From the NCBI RefSeq assembly GCF_030294945.1, contig NZ_AP018448.1, forward strand, positions 9,582,501 to 9,646,500: a DNA stretch of 64,000 nucleotides, given 5' to 3'. The first letter of the stretch is position 1, and every line of letters starts with the position of its first letter. This DNA comes from Streptomyces graminofaciens (GTDB lineage Bacteria > Actinomycetota > Actinomycetes > Streptomycetales > Streptomycetaceae). The notes below the pieces were generated by a model. It ran no database searches. It was not told the origin of the DNA and saw only the letters and a list, made by a program, of their open reading frames with translations. This document shows, one piece after another, positions 35,058 through 44,163 of this stretch. A program made the translations under genes and the position numbers.

Positions 35058-35861
35058 ATGAGCGGGCGGTCCCCCGTAGAGATCGACACGAGCAGACCCC
35101 ATCCGGCGCGGATGTACGACTGGTATCTCGGCGGCAAGGACAACTACCCCGTGGACGAGGCGATGGGCCGGCAGATGCTGGCCCTCGACCCCCGGGTGCC
35201 GGTGATGGCACGCGTCAACCGCGCGTTCATGCACCGGGCCACCCGCTGGCTGGCCGAGAACGGCGTACGGCAGTTCCTCGACGTCGGCACGGGCATCCCC
35301 ACCGAGCCGAACCTGCACCAGATCGCACAGCGTGTCGCCCCTGAGTCGTCCGTCGTCTACTGCGACAACGACCCGATCGTGCTGGCCCACGCGGCGGCCC
35401 TGCTGCGCGGCACGCCCGAGGGCCGCACCGAGTACCTCCAGGCCGACGTCCGCGACCCGGACGCCGTCATCGAGGGCGCCAAGCAGGTACTCGACTTCGG
35501 CCGGCCCGTGGCCCTGTCCCTCATCGCGCTGCTGCACTTCGTCTCCGACGCGGACGGCGCGCACGCCCTCGTCGGCAGGCTGATGTCCGAACTGCCCTCC
35601 GGCAGCTACCTGGTCGTCAGCCACGCCACCGCCGACTTCACTCCCGAGGAATCCAAGGCGGCCACGGAGAAACTCAAGGCCGCGGGCGTGACCCTGGCGC
35701 TGCGCTCGCGCGAGGAGTTCGCGCGGTTCTTCGACGGGCTGGAGCTGGTGGACCCCGGCGTCGCGGTGCCCCATCAGTGGCATCCCGAACTGGGCGAGCC
35801 GATTCCGGGCCAGGACGACGGGGTCATCCCGGGGTACGGGGCGGTGGGGCGCAAGGCGTAG
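35058..35861 (+). CDS. SAM-dependent methyltransferase, DUF574 type
   Basis: 267 residues with the family start RPHPARMYDWYLGGKDNYPVD, SAM site FLDVGTGIPTEPNLH and VVYCDNDPIVLAHA. These streptomycete enzymes (Methyltransf_19) have unknown substrates and often sit near DUF397/HTH loci. ATG 35058 has GGAG 7 bases upstream; ATG 35046 would add four residues. Confidence 0.85.
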   Translation: MSGRSPVEIDTSRPHPARMYDWYLGGKDNYPVDEAMGRQMLALDPRVPVMARVNRAFMHRATRWLAENGVRQFLDVGTGIPTEPNLHQIAQRVAPESSVVYCDNDPIVLAHAAALLRGTPEGRTEYLQADVRDPDAVIEGAKQVLDFGRPVALSLIALLHFVSDADGAHALVGRLMSELPSGSYLVVSHATADFTPEESKAATEKLKAAGVTLALRSREEFARFFDGLELVDPGVAVPHQWHPELGEPIPGQDDGVIPGYGAVGRKA

Positions 35862-35893
35862 CCACCTGCGTACGCCAGGACGGCGAGGCCGAC

Positions 35894-36625
35894 CTACAGG
35901 TACGACCAGACGCGGCGGGGCGCGTCGACGAGGCGGCTCACCGTGACCACCGGGAGCGGCGGCTGCTCGGCCGTCTGCTCCTGGTTCAGGTTCAGCCCGT
36001 AGTAGATCTGCTCGATCGACGGCGGTCCGACCGCGAGGTTGCGCCGGACCGCCGCCGACGGCGACTGCTGCCCGGTCTGCACGAGATACGCAGCGGCCAT
36101 CGTCCCCGTGCGGCCGACTCCGGCACCGCAGTGCACGAACACCGGCCCGGACGCGTGCGAGACGGTGTCCAGGAGTCGCCGCACCTGATCCGCGGTCGGC
36201 GTCTGCCCGTCGCGGATCGGCAGCCGTACGACGTCCAGGCCCGCGTCACGCGGCAGGGCGAGCTGGGCGGCGGTGAGGTCCTCGGCGCGCAGATCGACGA
36301 CGGTGGTGAAGCCGAGGTCGGCGAGCGCCTGGTAGCCGGTGGGCGAGGGCGCCGCCCCGCGCCACAGCTTCCCGGCCTTGCCGACGGGCTGGAAGTTGTG
36401 GATGCCCTGCACCACCCTGGTCCCCTCGGGAGCCGGGGTCCCCTCACGGACCCAGTACGACACCGCCAGGATGCCGAGCGCGCCGGTGGCCCACAGGGCG
36501 ACGTAGCCGAGCAGGACTCCGAGGAGCACACGCACCACCCGGCGGCGAAGCGTGCCGGGACGGCCGGAGCGGCCGGAGGGAGGTGCGAGCGGGTGTGGGG
36601 GCGACGGCGCGAGAGCGGCAGACAT
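35894..36625 (-). CDS. Membrane-anchored tyrosine/dual-specificity phosphatase
   Basis: 243 residues. One membrane helix (about 31-56) follows a short Pro-rich cytosolic end, so the catalytic part is likely outside. The signature HCGAGVGRTG places the nucleophile at Cys166 and the P-loop Arg at 172; general acid is probably in LPIRDGQTP. LWRGAAPSPTGYQALADLGFTTVVDLR is typical of such phosphatases. An extracytoplasmic PTP is unusual and could act on phospholipid or sugar phosphates rather than protein. Confidence 0.82.
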   Translation of the reverse strand: MSAALAPSPPHPLAPPSGRSGRPGTLRRRVVRVLLGVLLGYVALWATGALGILAVSYWVREGTPAPEGTRVVQGIHNFQPVGKAGKLWRGAAPSPTGYQALADLGFTTVVDLRAEDLTAAQLALPRDAGLDVVRLPIRDGQTPTADQVRRLLDTVSHASGPVFVHCGAGVGRTGTMAAAYLVQTGQQSPSAAVRRNLAVGPPSIEQIYYGLNLNQEQTAEQPPLPVVTVSRLVDAPRRVWSYL

Positions 36626-36845
36626 GGGCGACCCGAGGGCTTGGGGACGGGAGCGCGGGCAAGCCCCAGGGGATACAGGGCCTGTTCGGCATCGTAACGC
36701 GGACGGGTGATGGGATTCGGGGGAGTGTGGGACATCTCACCCCTTTGAGATTCATATTTACCGATCTGGTAGTCATTGATCGGTTCGCCCAACTTCTGGG
36801 GGCAGGGGCAGGGGCGGGGGCGAGGGCCGGAATCCGGGGCGGGGG

Positions 36846-37739
36846 TCAGTCCTCGTCCGCGTCGCCGATGCCCACCACCGTGAGATGGGCGCGGTCCACG
36901 TCCACGTCCTCCAGGCAGCCGCGCAGCCGCAGCAGGTCGTGGTCGGTGAGGGCGGGCCGTACGACCCCGGCGAACAGGCCGTCGCCCAGGTCGCCGAGCG
37001 TGGTCCGCCGCAGGGGTATCGATGTCGAGTTCCGGCAGTGCTCCCATGCCTGGCGCGCGGCCATGGACTGCCGCTCGGCGGTTCCGGTCACACCCCGCAT
37101 GTCGACCCGGACCAGCAAGGACGTCGCCTCGGCCCGGTTCCTCTCCTCCTTCCTGGTCTGGGTGAGTTCGGCGAGCCCGACCGCGAGGGCGGCCACCAGC
37201 GCGGCTCCGACGACACCCGTGGTGACCAGCCGCGCCGCCCTCGGGCCACGGCTGCCGCCCCCGAGCGGTCGTGTGTCCTCCAGATCGGTGTCCGGGGCCG
37301 GATCGGGCGCGGTCAGGACGGACAACTGGCCGGCGAGGTGCCGCTCGGCCGTGGGTCGGGCCGTCATCGACGCGATCCGCTGTATCAGCCACGCGATGCC
37401 GGAGAGAACCACGCCGGTGACCATCAACACCGGCACGAAGACGTAGGTACGGCTCGCCGGGTCGTCCAGCCAGCGGAACCGGTCGCCCGGCTCCCGCACC
37501 TGCGGCTGCCGGAGCCGGGCGAGCACGTCCTGTTGCCGCCGGTCGCTCTCACGCACCCGCTCCTCGATCCGCGCGAGTCGGCCGAACAGCACGATCCCGA
37601 GGAGCATCACCTCGACGATCAGGAGGAGCACGCCGCAGATGATCGCCCGCTGCCACTGCCATCGGTAGAGATAGACGACGAGGTAGGCGCCCGCGCCGAG
37701 TGCCGCGGTGCCTCCGAAGAGGTAGGCGAGGCGTTTCAT
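36846..37739 (-). CDS. Membrane protein of unknown function
   Basis: 297 residues with two N-terminal helices (about 5-20 and 32-52), a coiled-coil-like segment (RLARIEERVRESDRRQQDVLARL), a third helix near 99-120 and a fourth near 173-193, then a soluble domain with TEREQ-like helices and LTDHDLLRLRGCLEDV. No known family is recognised. Its ATG overlaps the stop of the PEP/pyruvate-binding gene (ATGA), so the two are coupled. Confidence 0.6.
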   Translation of the reverse strand: MKRLAYLFGGTAALGAGAYLVVYLYRWQWQRAIICGVLLLIVEVMLLGIVLFGRLARIEERVRESDRRQQDVLARLRQPQVREPGDRFRWLDDPASRTYVFVPVLMVTGVVLSGIAWLIQRIASMTARPTAERHLAGQLSVLTAPDPAPDTDLEDTRPLGGGSRGPRAARLVTTGVVGAALVAALAVGLAELTQTRKEERNRAEATSLLVRVDMRGVTGTAERQSMAARQAWEHCRNSTSIPLRRTTLGDLGDGLFAGVVRPALTDHDLLRLRGCLEDVDVDRAHLTVVGIGDADED

Positions 37740-40546
37740 CGGGGGGCCTCCGGCTGTACGTCGCGTGCGTCGCGTACGTCGTGTACATCGTGTATGTCAT
37801 GTGCTTGACGTACGTGGTGTACGGCGCTGGAGGCTTCCGGTGGTGGGTGGAGGGAGGCTTCCCGGCGTACGTCCCCGGATGTGCCGTCGACAGTCAGTCG
37901 GGTGCCCGGCGGGAAGCGGCGTACCGCGTCGGCGGCACCGACCACCGTGGGCACCCCGAACTCCCGGGCCAGGACGGCGAGATGGGACAAGGGGCTGCCG
38001 GTCTGCGCGACCAACGCCGACAGGAACGGCAGCAACGGGGCGAGCACCGGGTCGAGCGTACGAACGACGAGTACGGCGTCCGGGGGCCGGGGACCGGTGC
38101 CGTCCCAGGCGGTGCCGATGACGCGCCCGGCCGAGACACCCCGGCCAGCGTCCCCGGAACGGCCGACGGTGCGCTCGGCGACGACCACCCCTTCGTCCGT
38201 GAGCCGGAACGCGTCGGGGAGCGGTGCGGAGACGGCCATCGGCAGCCGTTCGCCGAGGTCACGGGGCAGGGGGCCACCCTCCAGCGCCGTGACGAACTCC
38301 TTCCAGCGCAACAGCCCCACGCGCCGGGTCTCGCCCAGCACCCCGCGCACGGTCAGTCTGCGCGCCCCCTCGCGCACCAGCCGGACCTGCAGTTCCTGCA
38401 CCCACCGGATACGCAGCCGCAGGGCCTCGCGGGGCGGGAGGGCGCCGATGGAGGTGGTGCGGCGGGGGGAAGGGAGGGTGGGGACGGTGTCCTGGGTGGC
38501 GGAAGGGTGTGCGGTGGGCTCGTGGATGGCGGAACGGGGTGCGGCGGAACGGGGTGCGGTGGGCTCGGGGGTGGCGGGCGCGGTCGGAGGCACTCCTGTA
38601 GGGGTGGGCGTGGAGAAATCGGTGATCTCGGTGAACCTGCTGACCTCGGTGAATCCGTCGACCTCGGTGAATCCGTACGCTTCGGTGGCTTCGGTGGCTT
38701 CGGTGGCTTCGGTGGCTTCGGTGGCTTCGGTGCCGCCGGTGACCCCGGGTGAACCGGCAGCCGCAGCGACCCCGTCGGCATCGTGCCCACTCGCCCCCTC
38801 GGCCCGGGGCAGCCGCAGCTCACCCCACAGGCTCGGTGACGTCAGCGCGAGTACCACCGGCTCGGCGGCCACCATCCGGTGATCCGAGAAGCCCAGAGGC
38901 CCCGCCTCCGCGAGCACGGCCAGGGCCGTACCGGCCGCCGTGACGTGGGAGTCCGGGAGGAGGGCGCCCGCGAGGGCCTCCTGGGCATGGAGCGAGACCA
39001 GGGTGGCGCGCGTCCAGCGCAGGGACGACACCAGGTCGGCGGACGGCAGCTCGGAGGGCCGTGGCGTCTCGGCGAGCCGGCGGTCCACATCGGCCACCAG
39101 GTCCGTCGCAAGCCCCGGCAGCGTCGAGGCCAGCCGTCCCACCCGCCAGGCGGCGCCGAGCCGCCGGGCGCCCGGCGCGGGGTTGAGCAGCGCGAGCCAG
39201 CGGTGCCTGGGCGGGACCGCGCCCAGCAGCCGCAGATCGGCCGCCGCCCGGCCGCCGACCGCCGTGACGACCGGCAGCGCCCGCAGCAGCCGCCGGGGCG
39301 CACTGCCGCCGATGTCGAGCGCGAAGGCGAGCCCGCGGGTCATGGGCGCCACCCACAGGTCCTCCTCCAACGGCTCCAGCGGGCCCGGCAGTGTCTCCGC
39401 GACCGGCCCGGGGCCGAGCAGCCGGGCCCGGCGTGGCGGCCGGGCAGCCATGGCCGTGATCGGGCGGCTCTGGAACAGCCACAGCCGCCCCTCCTCGTCG
39501 AAGCCGAACTCGATGTCCTGGGGCCCATCGAACACGCGAGCGACATGACGCGCGAGCCGAGCGAGCCGCCGCAGCTCGGAACGGGTGAGCAAGGGCTCGC
39601 CGACGACCGCTTTCGGCATCCGGCCGACGGACTCTTGCGAGGGTGCGGCGACGGTCTCTTGCGAGGGTGCGGCGACGGTGTCCTGCGACGGTGCGGCTGT
39701 GCTCTCCTGCGACCGTTCGGCCGTGCTCTCCTGCGACCGTTCGGCAATGCCCTCTTGCGACGGCGCGGCACCATCCTCCTGCGGCGCCCCACCTACGGCC
39801 GGCTGAAACTCCTCGCCGACGGCCTCCCACCCCGTCCCGGCAGACACTGCCGACTCCGCCCCGGCCGGCCCAGCCGCCTCCGTCCGCAACAGCCGCCCCC
39901 ACCGGCTGAGCCAGTAGCTCGTCCCCGGCTGTTCACCGCTGACCAGCGTGTCGGGCCCGCCCCGCACCGCGCTGACCAGCATCCGGTCCGTCCGCCCCGC
40001 GACCGGATCCGCGCCGAACAGCACTCCGCCGACCCGCGCCCTGAGCATCGGCTGGACGAGCACCGCCATGGGAGCTATTCCGCCGTCGGGCCCACGCGCC
40101 GAGTCGAGCACGGTCCGTACGGCCGTACGGAACTCCTCCCAGCCACGCACATCGAGCACCGAGTCGAACCGACCGGCCAGAGAGGACTCCTCCGTGTCCT
40201 CCTGCGGCGAGGAGGACCGGACGACGAGGGGGCGCGCCCCCTGGCCGGACAGCTCCTCCCAGGCGCGCAGCACGGATAGGGGCTCATCGAAACCCTCGTA
40301 CGCCCCATGCGCGCCATGCACCCCATGCGACCCGTCATGCGGGATCACGAAGCCGGGCAGCACCGGCAGCCCGGCGGCGGACGCCCGCGCGAGATGCGCG
40401 GCTTTCGAGCCCGCCAGCAGGGGGAGCGCGGCAGTCGGTCGGTTCAGGGGGACGACGTGAGGACCGAGTGTGCCGTCACGGCGGGGCAATACCCCGTCGT
40501 TCGCGCCTTCTCCGTGATCTCCGTGACGTTCATCGAGCGTCGTCAT
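37736..40546 (-). CDS. PEP/pyruvate-binding phosphotransferase-like protein (Rph/PEP synthase type)
   Basis: 936 residues from ATG 40546 with GGAGGG upstream. An N-terminal ATP-grasp-like PPDK_N domain has LLAGSKAAHLARASAAGLPVLPGFV, VVRSSSPQEDTEESSLAGRFDSVLDV and IEFGFDEEGRLWLFQSRPIT. The middle ~350 residues match nothing I know. The C-terminal swivelling domain has TGSPLSHLAVLAREFGVPTVVG with the phosphate-carrying His. This order recalls rifampin phosphotransferase, suggesting an ATP-dependent phosphotransfer to a small molecule (inference). Three repeat tracts interrupt it. It overlaps the downstream membrane protein gene by 4 bases. Confidence 0.75.
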   Translation of the reverse strand: MTTLDERHGDHGEGANDGVLPRRDGTLGPHVVPLNRPTAALPLLAGSKAAHLARASAAGLPVLPGFVIPHDGSHGVHGAHGAYEGFDEPLSVLRAWEELSGQGARPLVVRSSSPQEDTEESSLAGRFDSVLDVRGWEEFRTAVRTVLDSARGPDGGIAPMAVLVQPMLRARVGGVLFGADPVAGRTDRMLVSAVRGGPDTLVSGEQPGTSYWLSRWGRLLRTEAAGPAGAESAVSAGTGWEAVGEEFQPAVGGAPQEDGAAPSQEGIAERSQESTAERSQESTAAPSQDTVAAPSQETVAAPSQESVGRMPKAVVGEPLLTRSELRRLARLARHVARVFDGPQDIEFGFDEEGRLWLFQSRPITAMAARPPRRARLLGPGPVAETLPGPLEPLEEDLWVAPMTRGLAFALDIGGSAPRRLLRALPVVTAVGGRAAADLRLLGAVPPRHRWLALLNPAPGARRLGAAWRVGRLASTLPGLATDLVADVDRRLAETPRPSELPSADLVSSLRWTRATLVSLHAQEALAGALLPDSHVTAAGTALAVLAEAGPLGFSDHRMVAAEPVVLALTSPSLWGELRLPRAEGASGHDADGVAAAAGSPGVTGGTEATEATEATEATEATEAYGFTEVDGFTEVSRFTEITDFSTPTPTGVPPTAPATPEPTAPRSAAPRSAIHEPTAHPSATQDTVPTLPSPRRTTSIGALPPREALRLRIRWVQELQVRLVREGARRLTVRGVLGETRRVGLLRWKEFVTALEGGPLPRDLGERLPMAVSAPLPDAFRLTDEGVVVAERTVGRSGDAGRGVSAGRVIGTAWDGTGPRPPDAVLVVRTLDPVLAPLLPFLSALVAQTGSPLSHLAVLAREFGVPTVVGAADAVRRFPPGTRLTVDGTSGDVRREASLHPPPEASSAVHHVRQAHDIHDVHDVRDARDVQPEAPR
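37757..37819. repeat. 9-bp degenerate repeat at gene 3' end
   Basis: Seven 9-bp units related to TACGTCGTG encode the His/Asp/Val-rich C-terminus (DIHDVHDVRDARDV) of the phosphotransferase-like protein. Confidence 0.8.
38679..38732. repeat. 9-bp tandem repeat, six copies, in frame
   Basis: Six perfect GCTTCGGTG units encode TEA x6 on the minus strand in the phosphotransferase-like gene, flanked by degenerate FTEV units. Confidence 0.95.
39633..39785. repeat. 24-bp imperfect repeat, about seven copies, in frame
   Basis: Units of 8 residues such as AAPSQETV and AERSQEST lie within the linker after the ATP-grasp subdomain of the phosphotransferase-like protein. Confidence 0.85.
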
Positions 40547-41002
40547 CAGGCACCCTCCAGGACCGGCCGTCAACAGGGGGGACGCGTGGGAGGGCCCTAC
40601 GCCTGACGACGGTACGAAGGATGGGGGCGGGACACCGCCATATTTTGTGGATCCCAGGGGCAGCGGCGGTGACGCACCTCCTGCGCCCATGATCCCCCGC
40701 AGTTGAATTTCTGTCGACTGTGGGTTACTTTCCGGCCGCCCCGAACACCCGGCGGTCGATCACTGCGGTGACGCGACGATCACTGCGGTGACGCGACGGC
40801 CACCGGGGTGACGCGACGCACCGCGGTGATGCAGACAACCGGCCATTGCGGCGACGCGACAACCGCCCCTCGCCCGGACGCGCCAACCGGGACCCGTGAG
40901 GGGCGCGGGGAGCCGCGGATCAGCCACGACCCACCGGGATCGGTGGTCGGCCGGCCGACCACCGATCCCACACGGCCCCACAGCGGTCCCACGCGGCAGC
41001 GA
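40547..41002. repeat. Intergenic region with 20-bp repeats and dispersed element
   Basis: No gene is seen in 456 bases. It contains three to four copies of a 20-bp unit (GATCACTGCGGTGACGCGAC) at 40758-40836, a partial dispersed Streptomyces repeat (GAGGGGCGCGGGGAGCCGCG) near 40896-40918, and the palindrome at 40936-40969. Confidence 0.75.
40936..40969. terminator. 34-bp perfect palindrome, likely terminator of gltD
   Basis: GGGATCGGTGGTCGGCC is followed directly by its exact complement, 17 bp per arm without a loop. It begins 34 bases beyond the gltD stop on the minus strand. Confidence 0.75.
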
Positions 41003-42490
41003 CTACGCCGTCATCGGCCGGTCGTACGGCCCGATCGGCGAGGGCAACCGCTCCGTGCCGGTCAGCCGGCGATCGACCGCGGCGGCCACCGCCCGCCCCT
41101 CCGCGATCGCCCACACGATGAGCGACTGTCCCCGGGCGGCGTCCCCGGCGACGTACACGCCGGGGACGTTCGTCGCGAAGTCCACGTCCCGCGTGATCGT
41201 CCCGCGCGGATCGAGCGCGAGCCCCAACTGGTCGACGAGCCCGTCATCGCGGTCCGGCCCGGAGAAACCGAGCGCCAGCAGGACGAGATCGGCGGGCAGC
41301 GTCCGCCCGGTACCGTGGCGCGGCTGCCGCCGCTCGTCCACCTCGACCAGGTGCAACGACCGCACACGCCCTTCCTCGTCCCCCGAGAAGCGGAGCGTGG
41401 ACGCCGCGAACAACCGCGCGTCCGCGTCCGCCGCCGGCGCGGTCCGCAGATCACGCGCCTCCTCGTGCGCCGCCGAGAGCCGGTAGATCTTCGGATACGT
41501 CGGCCACGGCTCGACATCCTCGTCGCGTTCGGCCTCCGGCAACGCGTAGATGTCCAACTGCGTCACGGACGCGGCCCCTTCGCGCACCGCCGTCCCCAGA
41601 CAGTCCGCCCCGGTGTCACCGCCCCCGACGATCACGACATGCTTCCCGGCGGCCGACAGAGGCGACACCTCCAGATCGCCCTCGCACACCCGGTCCGCCA
41701 GCGGCAGATACTCCATCGCCTGATGGATACCGCCCAACTCCCGCCCGGGCACCTCGAGCTCCCGCCAAGCCGTGGCCCCCGTCGCGATCACCACCGCGTC
41801 GTACCGGGCCCGCAGCTCCGCCGCCCCGATGTCCCTCCCCACGGCGGTCGACGTACGAAACTTAGTGCCCTCCGCCCGCATCTGAGCCAGCCGCTGGTCC
41901 AGATGCCGCTTCTCCATCTTGAACGCGGGGATCCCGTACCGCAGCAACCCCCCGATCCGGTCCGCCCGTTCGAACACGGCGACCGTGTGCCCGGCCCGCG
42001 TCAACTGCTGCGCCGCCGCGAGTCCCGTAGGCCCGGAACCGACCACGGCGACCGTCTTCCCGGACAGCCGGTCCGGCGGGCGCGGGGGAGTGAACCCTTC
42101 CTCCCAGGCCCGGTCGGCGATCGCCACCTCGACGTTCTTGATGGTGACCGCGGGCTGGTTGATCGCCAGCACACACCCCGCCTCACAAGGCGCCGGACAC
42201 AACCGCCCGGTGAACTCCGGAAAGTTGTTCGTGGCGTGCAGCCGGTCGCTCGCCGCCCGCCAGTCCTCCCGGGACACCAGGTCGTTCCACTCCGGGATCA
42301 AGTTCCCCAGCGGGCACGCGTCATGGCAGAACGGGATGCCACAGTCCATGCACCGATCCGCCTGTCTGCTGATGATCGGCAGCAGCGCACCGGGAACGTA
42401 CACCTCGTTCCAGTCCCGCACCCGCTCCTCGACGGGCCGACGGGGCCACTCCTCGCGCGGGGTGGTCATAAAACCCTTGGGATCGGCCAT
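41003..42490 (-). CDS. gltD: Glutamate synthase small subunit (GltD-like)
   Basis: 495 residues from ATG 42490. N-terminal cysteines CMDCGIPFCHDACP (47, 50, 55, 59) and CPAPCEAGC form the Fe-S sites, VAVVGSGPTGLAAA binds FAD and VVIVGGGDTGAD binds NADPH. GltD passes electrons from NADPH to the large GltB subunit for glutamate synthesis. No gltB is present upstream or elsewhere in the window, whereas streptomycetes usually keep a gltB-gltD pair. It may be a second copy or serve another redox partner. Confidence 0.9.
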   Translation of the reverse strand: MADPKGFMTTPREEWPRRPVEERVRDWNEVYVPGALLPIISRQADRCMDCGIPFCHDACPLGNLIPEWNDLVSREDWRAASDRLHATNNFPEFTGRLCPAPCEAGCVLAINQPAVTIKNVEVAIADRAWEEGFTPPRPPDRLSGKTVAVVGSGPTGLAAAQQLTRAGHTVAVFERADRIGGLLRYGIPAFKMEKRHLDQRLAQMRAEGTKFRTSTAVGRDIGAAELRARYDAVVIATGATAWRELEVPGRELGGIHQAMEYLPLADRVCEGDLEVSPLSAAGKHVVIVGGGDTGADCLGTAVREGAASVTQLDIYALPEAERDEDVEPWPTYPKIYRLSAAHEEARDLRTAPAADADARLFAASTLRFSGDEEGRVRSLHLVEVDERRQPRHGTGRTLPADLVLLALGFSGPDRDDGLVDQLGLALDPRGTITRDVDFATNVPGVYVAGDAARGQSLIVWAIAEGRAVAAAVDRRLTGTERLPSPIGPYDRPMTA

Positions 42491-42620
42491 GGCCGTCTCC
42501 CTCACGTCCTGCGTACGCGTACGGCGCGGCCCTACGCCGACGGACCGAAGCCGACGCGAGGCCGTACACCTTCGGGCGGCACTCTCCCCGCCACGATACG
42601 ACGAGGCCGCCGCCCCCGCC

Positions 42621-43100
42621 TCAGACGAGCGCCAGCAAATACGACAGCGCCGCTGCGGCCGAGGCGACCCCGCGCACGTGGTTCCACACCGTCCACTCGC
42701 GCACATACGCCGGCCAGTAGGCGCTGGCCTCCGGCGCACCCGCGTCCAGCCTGGCCAGCGCGTCGTTGCGCGGCACGTTCGCCACCATCGTGACCCCGAA
42801 ACAACCGAACAGGTACAGCGCACTGCCCAGCAGCAGCTCCACCCTCCCCTCGTCCGGCCACAGCACGAACGTGACGACGGCCAGCACCACACACAGCACC
42901 GCCGTACCGGTGAACACGATCATGAACGCCGGCGTCAGCGCGCCGACATTGATCGCCTGCATCGCGGCGACTCCCTGCGCGGGCGGCAACGCGGCGAGCG
43001 ACTTCATCACGAACGTCGAGAACGCGCAGAACACACCCGCCACCAGCCCGGTCCCGAGCACCCCCAGCACCGTCAGTACGAAGTACGGCCCATCGATCAT
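42621..43100 (-). CDS. DUF1772 / anthrone oxygenase family membrane protein
   Basis: 159 residues with four membrane helices. FCAFSTFVMKSLAALPPAQGVAAMQAINV, then VPRNDALARLD and WTVWNHVRGVASAAAALSYLLAL are typical of DUF1772. Some relatives act on anthrone rings, most are uncharacterised. ATG 43100 with GGGAG upstream is preferred to GTG 43112. The 287 bases upstream hold only C-rich sequence. Confidence 0.85.
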   Translation of the reverse strand: MIDGPYFVLTVLGVLGTGLVAGVFCAFSTFVMKSLAALPPAQGVAAMQAINVGALTPAFMIVFTGTAVLCVVLAVVTFVLWPDEGRVELLLGSALYLFGCFGVTMVANVPRNDALARLDAGAPEASAYWPAYVREWTVWNHVRGVASAAAALSYLLALV

Positions 43101-43387
43101 GTCCGCTCCCACCTAGATCCCCCGAACCCAGGGATCCTGCCCAGCACCCGCCCGCACCACAAGTGAAAACCCGTACGGCGACAGTCACCGTGGCCGAGAT
43201 TCGCCGTTCGATACGCAAGGGTTCGGAACGGATCCGCTCGTTGCTCACCGGGTCCCCTCCGGGGGTCCCCCCTCCCACCCTCCCCCCTCGCCCCTCCCTC
43301 CGCCCTTCCGTCCTTCCGCCCACGATCTCGACCGAACGCACCAGAAGCCGCCGGCCTTGTCCAGCCCGCCCCCTCACCCCACCTCTC

Positions 43388-44071
43388 TCACCCCTCCCCC
43401 CGCCACTCCCGCAGCCTCGTTTCCACCACCCCCGCGATCCGGAGCCGCGCCTCGTACCGGACCACCCCGTTCATCAGCAACTGGTCGTATGCCGTGTCCA
43501 CGTGGCGTACGGACGCGATGACCGCCGAGGTGACGGCCACATCCGACAGGGCCCGGCCCGCCGCGCTCCGGCCGACCCGTCCGCTGCCGCGCACCGACGC
43601 GTGCGCGGCGATCGCCCGTGCCCGGTCGGCGGGGCAGCCGGGGAACAGCCGCCGTATCTCCGCCGCGAACGCGTCCGTGAACCGCACGTCCTCCGCCGTC
43701 CGCCGCCGCGCGTCCCGCACCCGGCGGCGCCGCCGGGCCTCCGCGTCCGCCAGACACCGCTCCTCGGCGCGGGCGAGCGCGGCCTCCTCGACCAGGACGC
43801 CCTGCCGTTCGTACCGGCTTCTGCGCCGGTTGAACCGCACGACCACCGCGGACAGTGAACTCTCCTCCCGCGCCCGCCGCGTCAGCGCCGTGTCCCCGCG
43901 CGGCAGGAAGACCAGATGCCCGAGATCCGCGCAGTCGAGACATCGAGGCGCCCCCTCCTCCAGCATCAGCAGCCCCATCGGACCACTGCGGCACTCGGCG
44001 CAGTGCTTCTTCCTCAGCGGCTGGACGACGACGGGTCCGGTCCGGAACGGGGGAGCGGCGAGCGTTGCCAT
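43388..44071 (-). CDS. DUF2293 domain protein
   Basis: 227 residues. An N-terminal Cys pair set (HCAECRSGPMG, RCLDCADLGHLVFLPRGD) suggests a zinc ribbon. A basic helical middle part is followed by the DUF2293 core (RFTDAFAAEIRRLFPGCPADRARAIAAHAS, RSAAGRALSDVAVTSAVIASVRHVDTAYDQLLMNG). Function unknown; nucleic-acid binding is plausible from the basic helices and zinc site. Confidence 0.82.
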   Translation of the reverse strand: MATLAAPPFRTGPVVVQPLRKKHCAECRSGPMGLLMLEEGAPRCLDCADLGHLVFLPRGDTALTRRAREESSLSAVVVRFNRRRSRYERQGVLVEEAALARAEERCLADAEARRRRRVRDARRRTAEDVRFTDAFAAEIRRLFPGCPADRARAIAAHASVRGSGRVGRSAAGRALSDVAVTSAVIASVRHVDTAYDQLLMNGVVRYEARLRIAGVVETRLREWRGEG

Positions 44072-44163
44072 ATGCGGTTCATTCCCCCTGGTGACGCGGG
44101 AGCTACGCGGTTGCCGGGGCGGTTTCGGGAGCGGGTCGGGCGGGGTGTGCCGCGCGCGGCATC

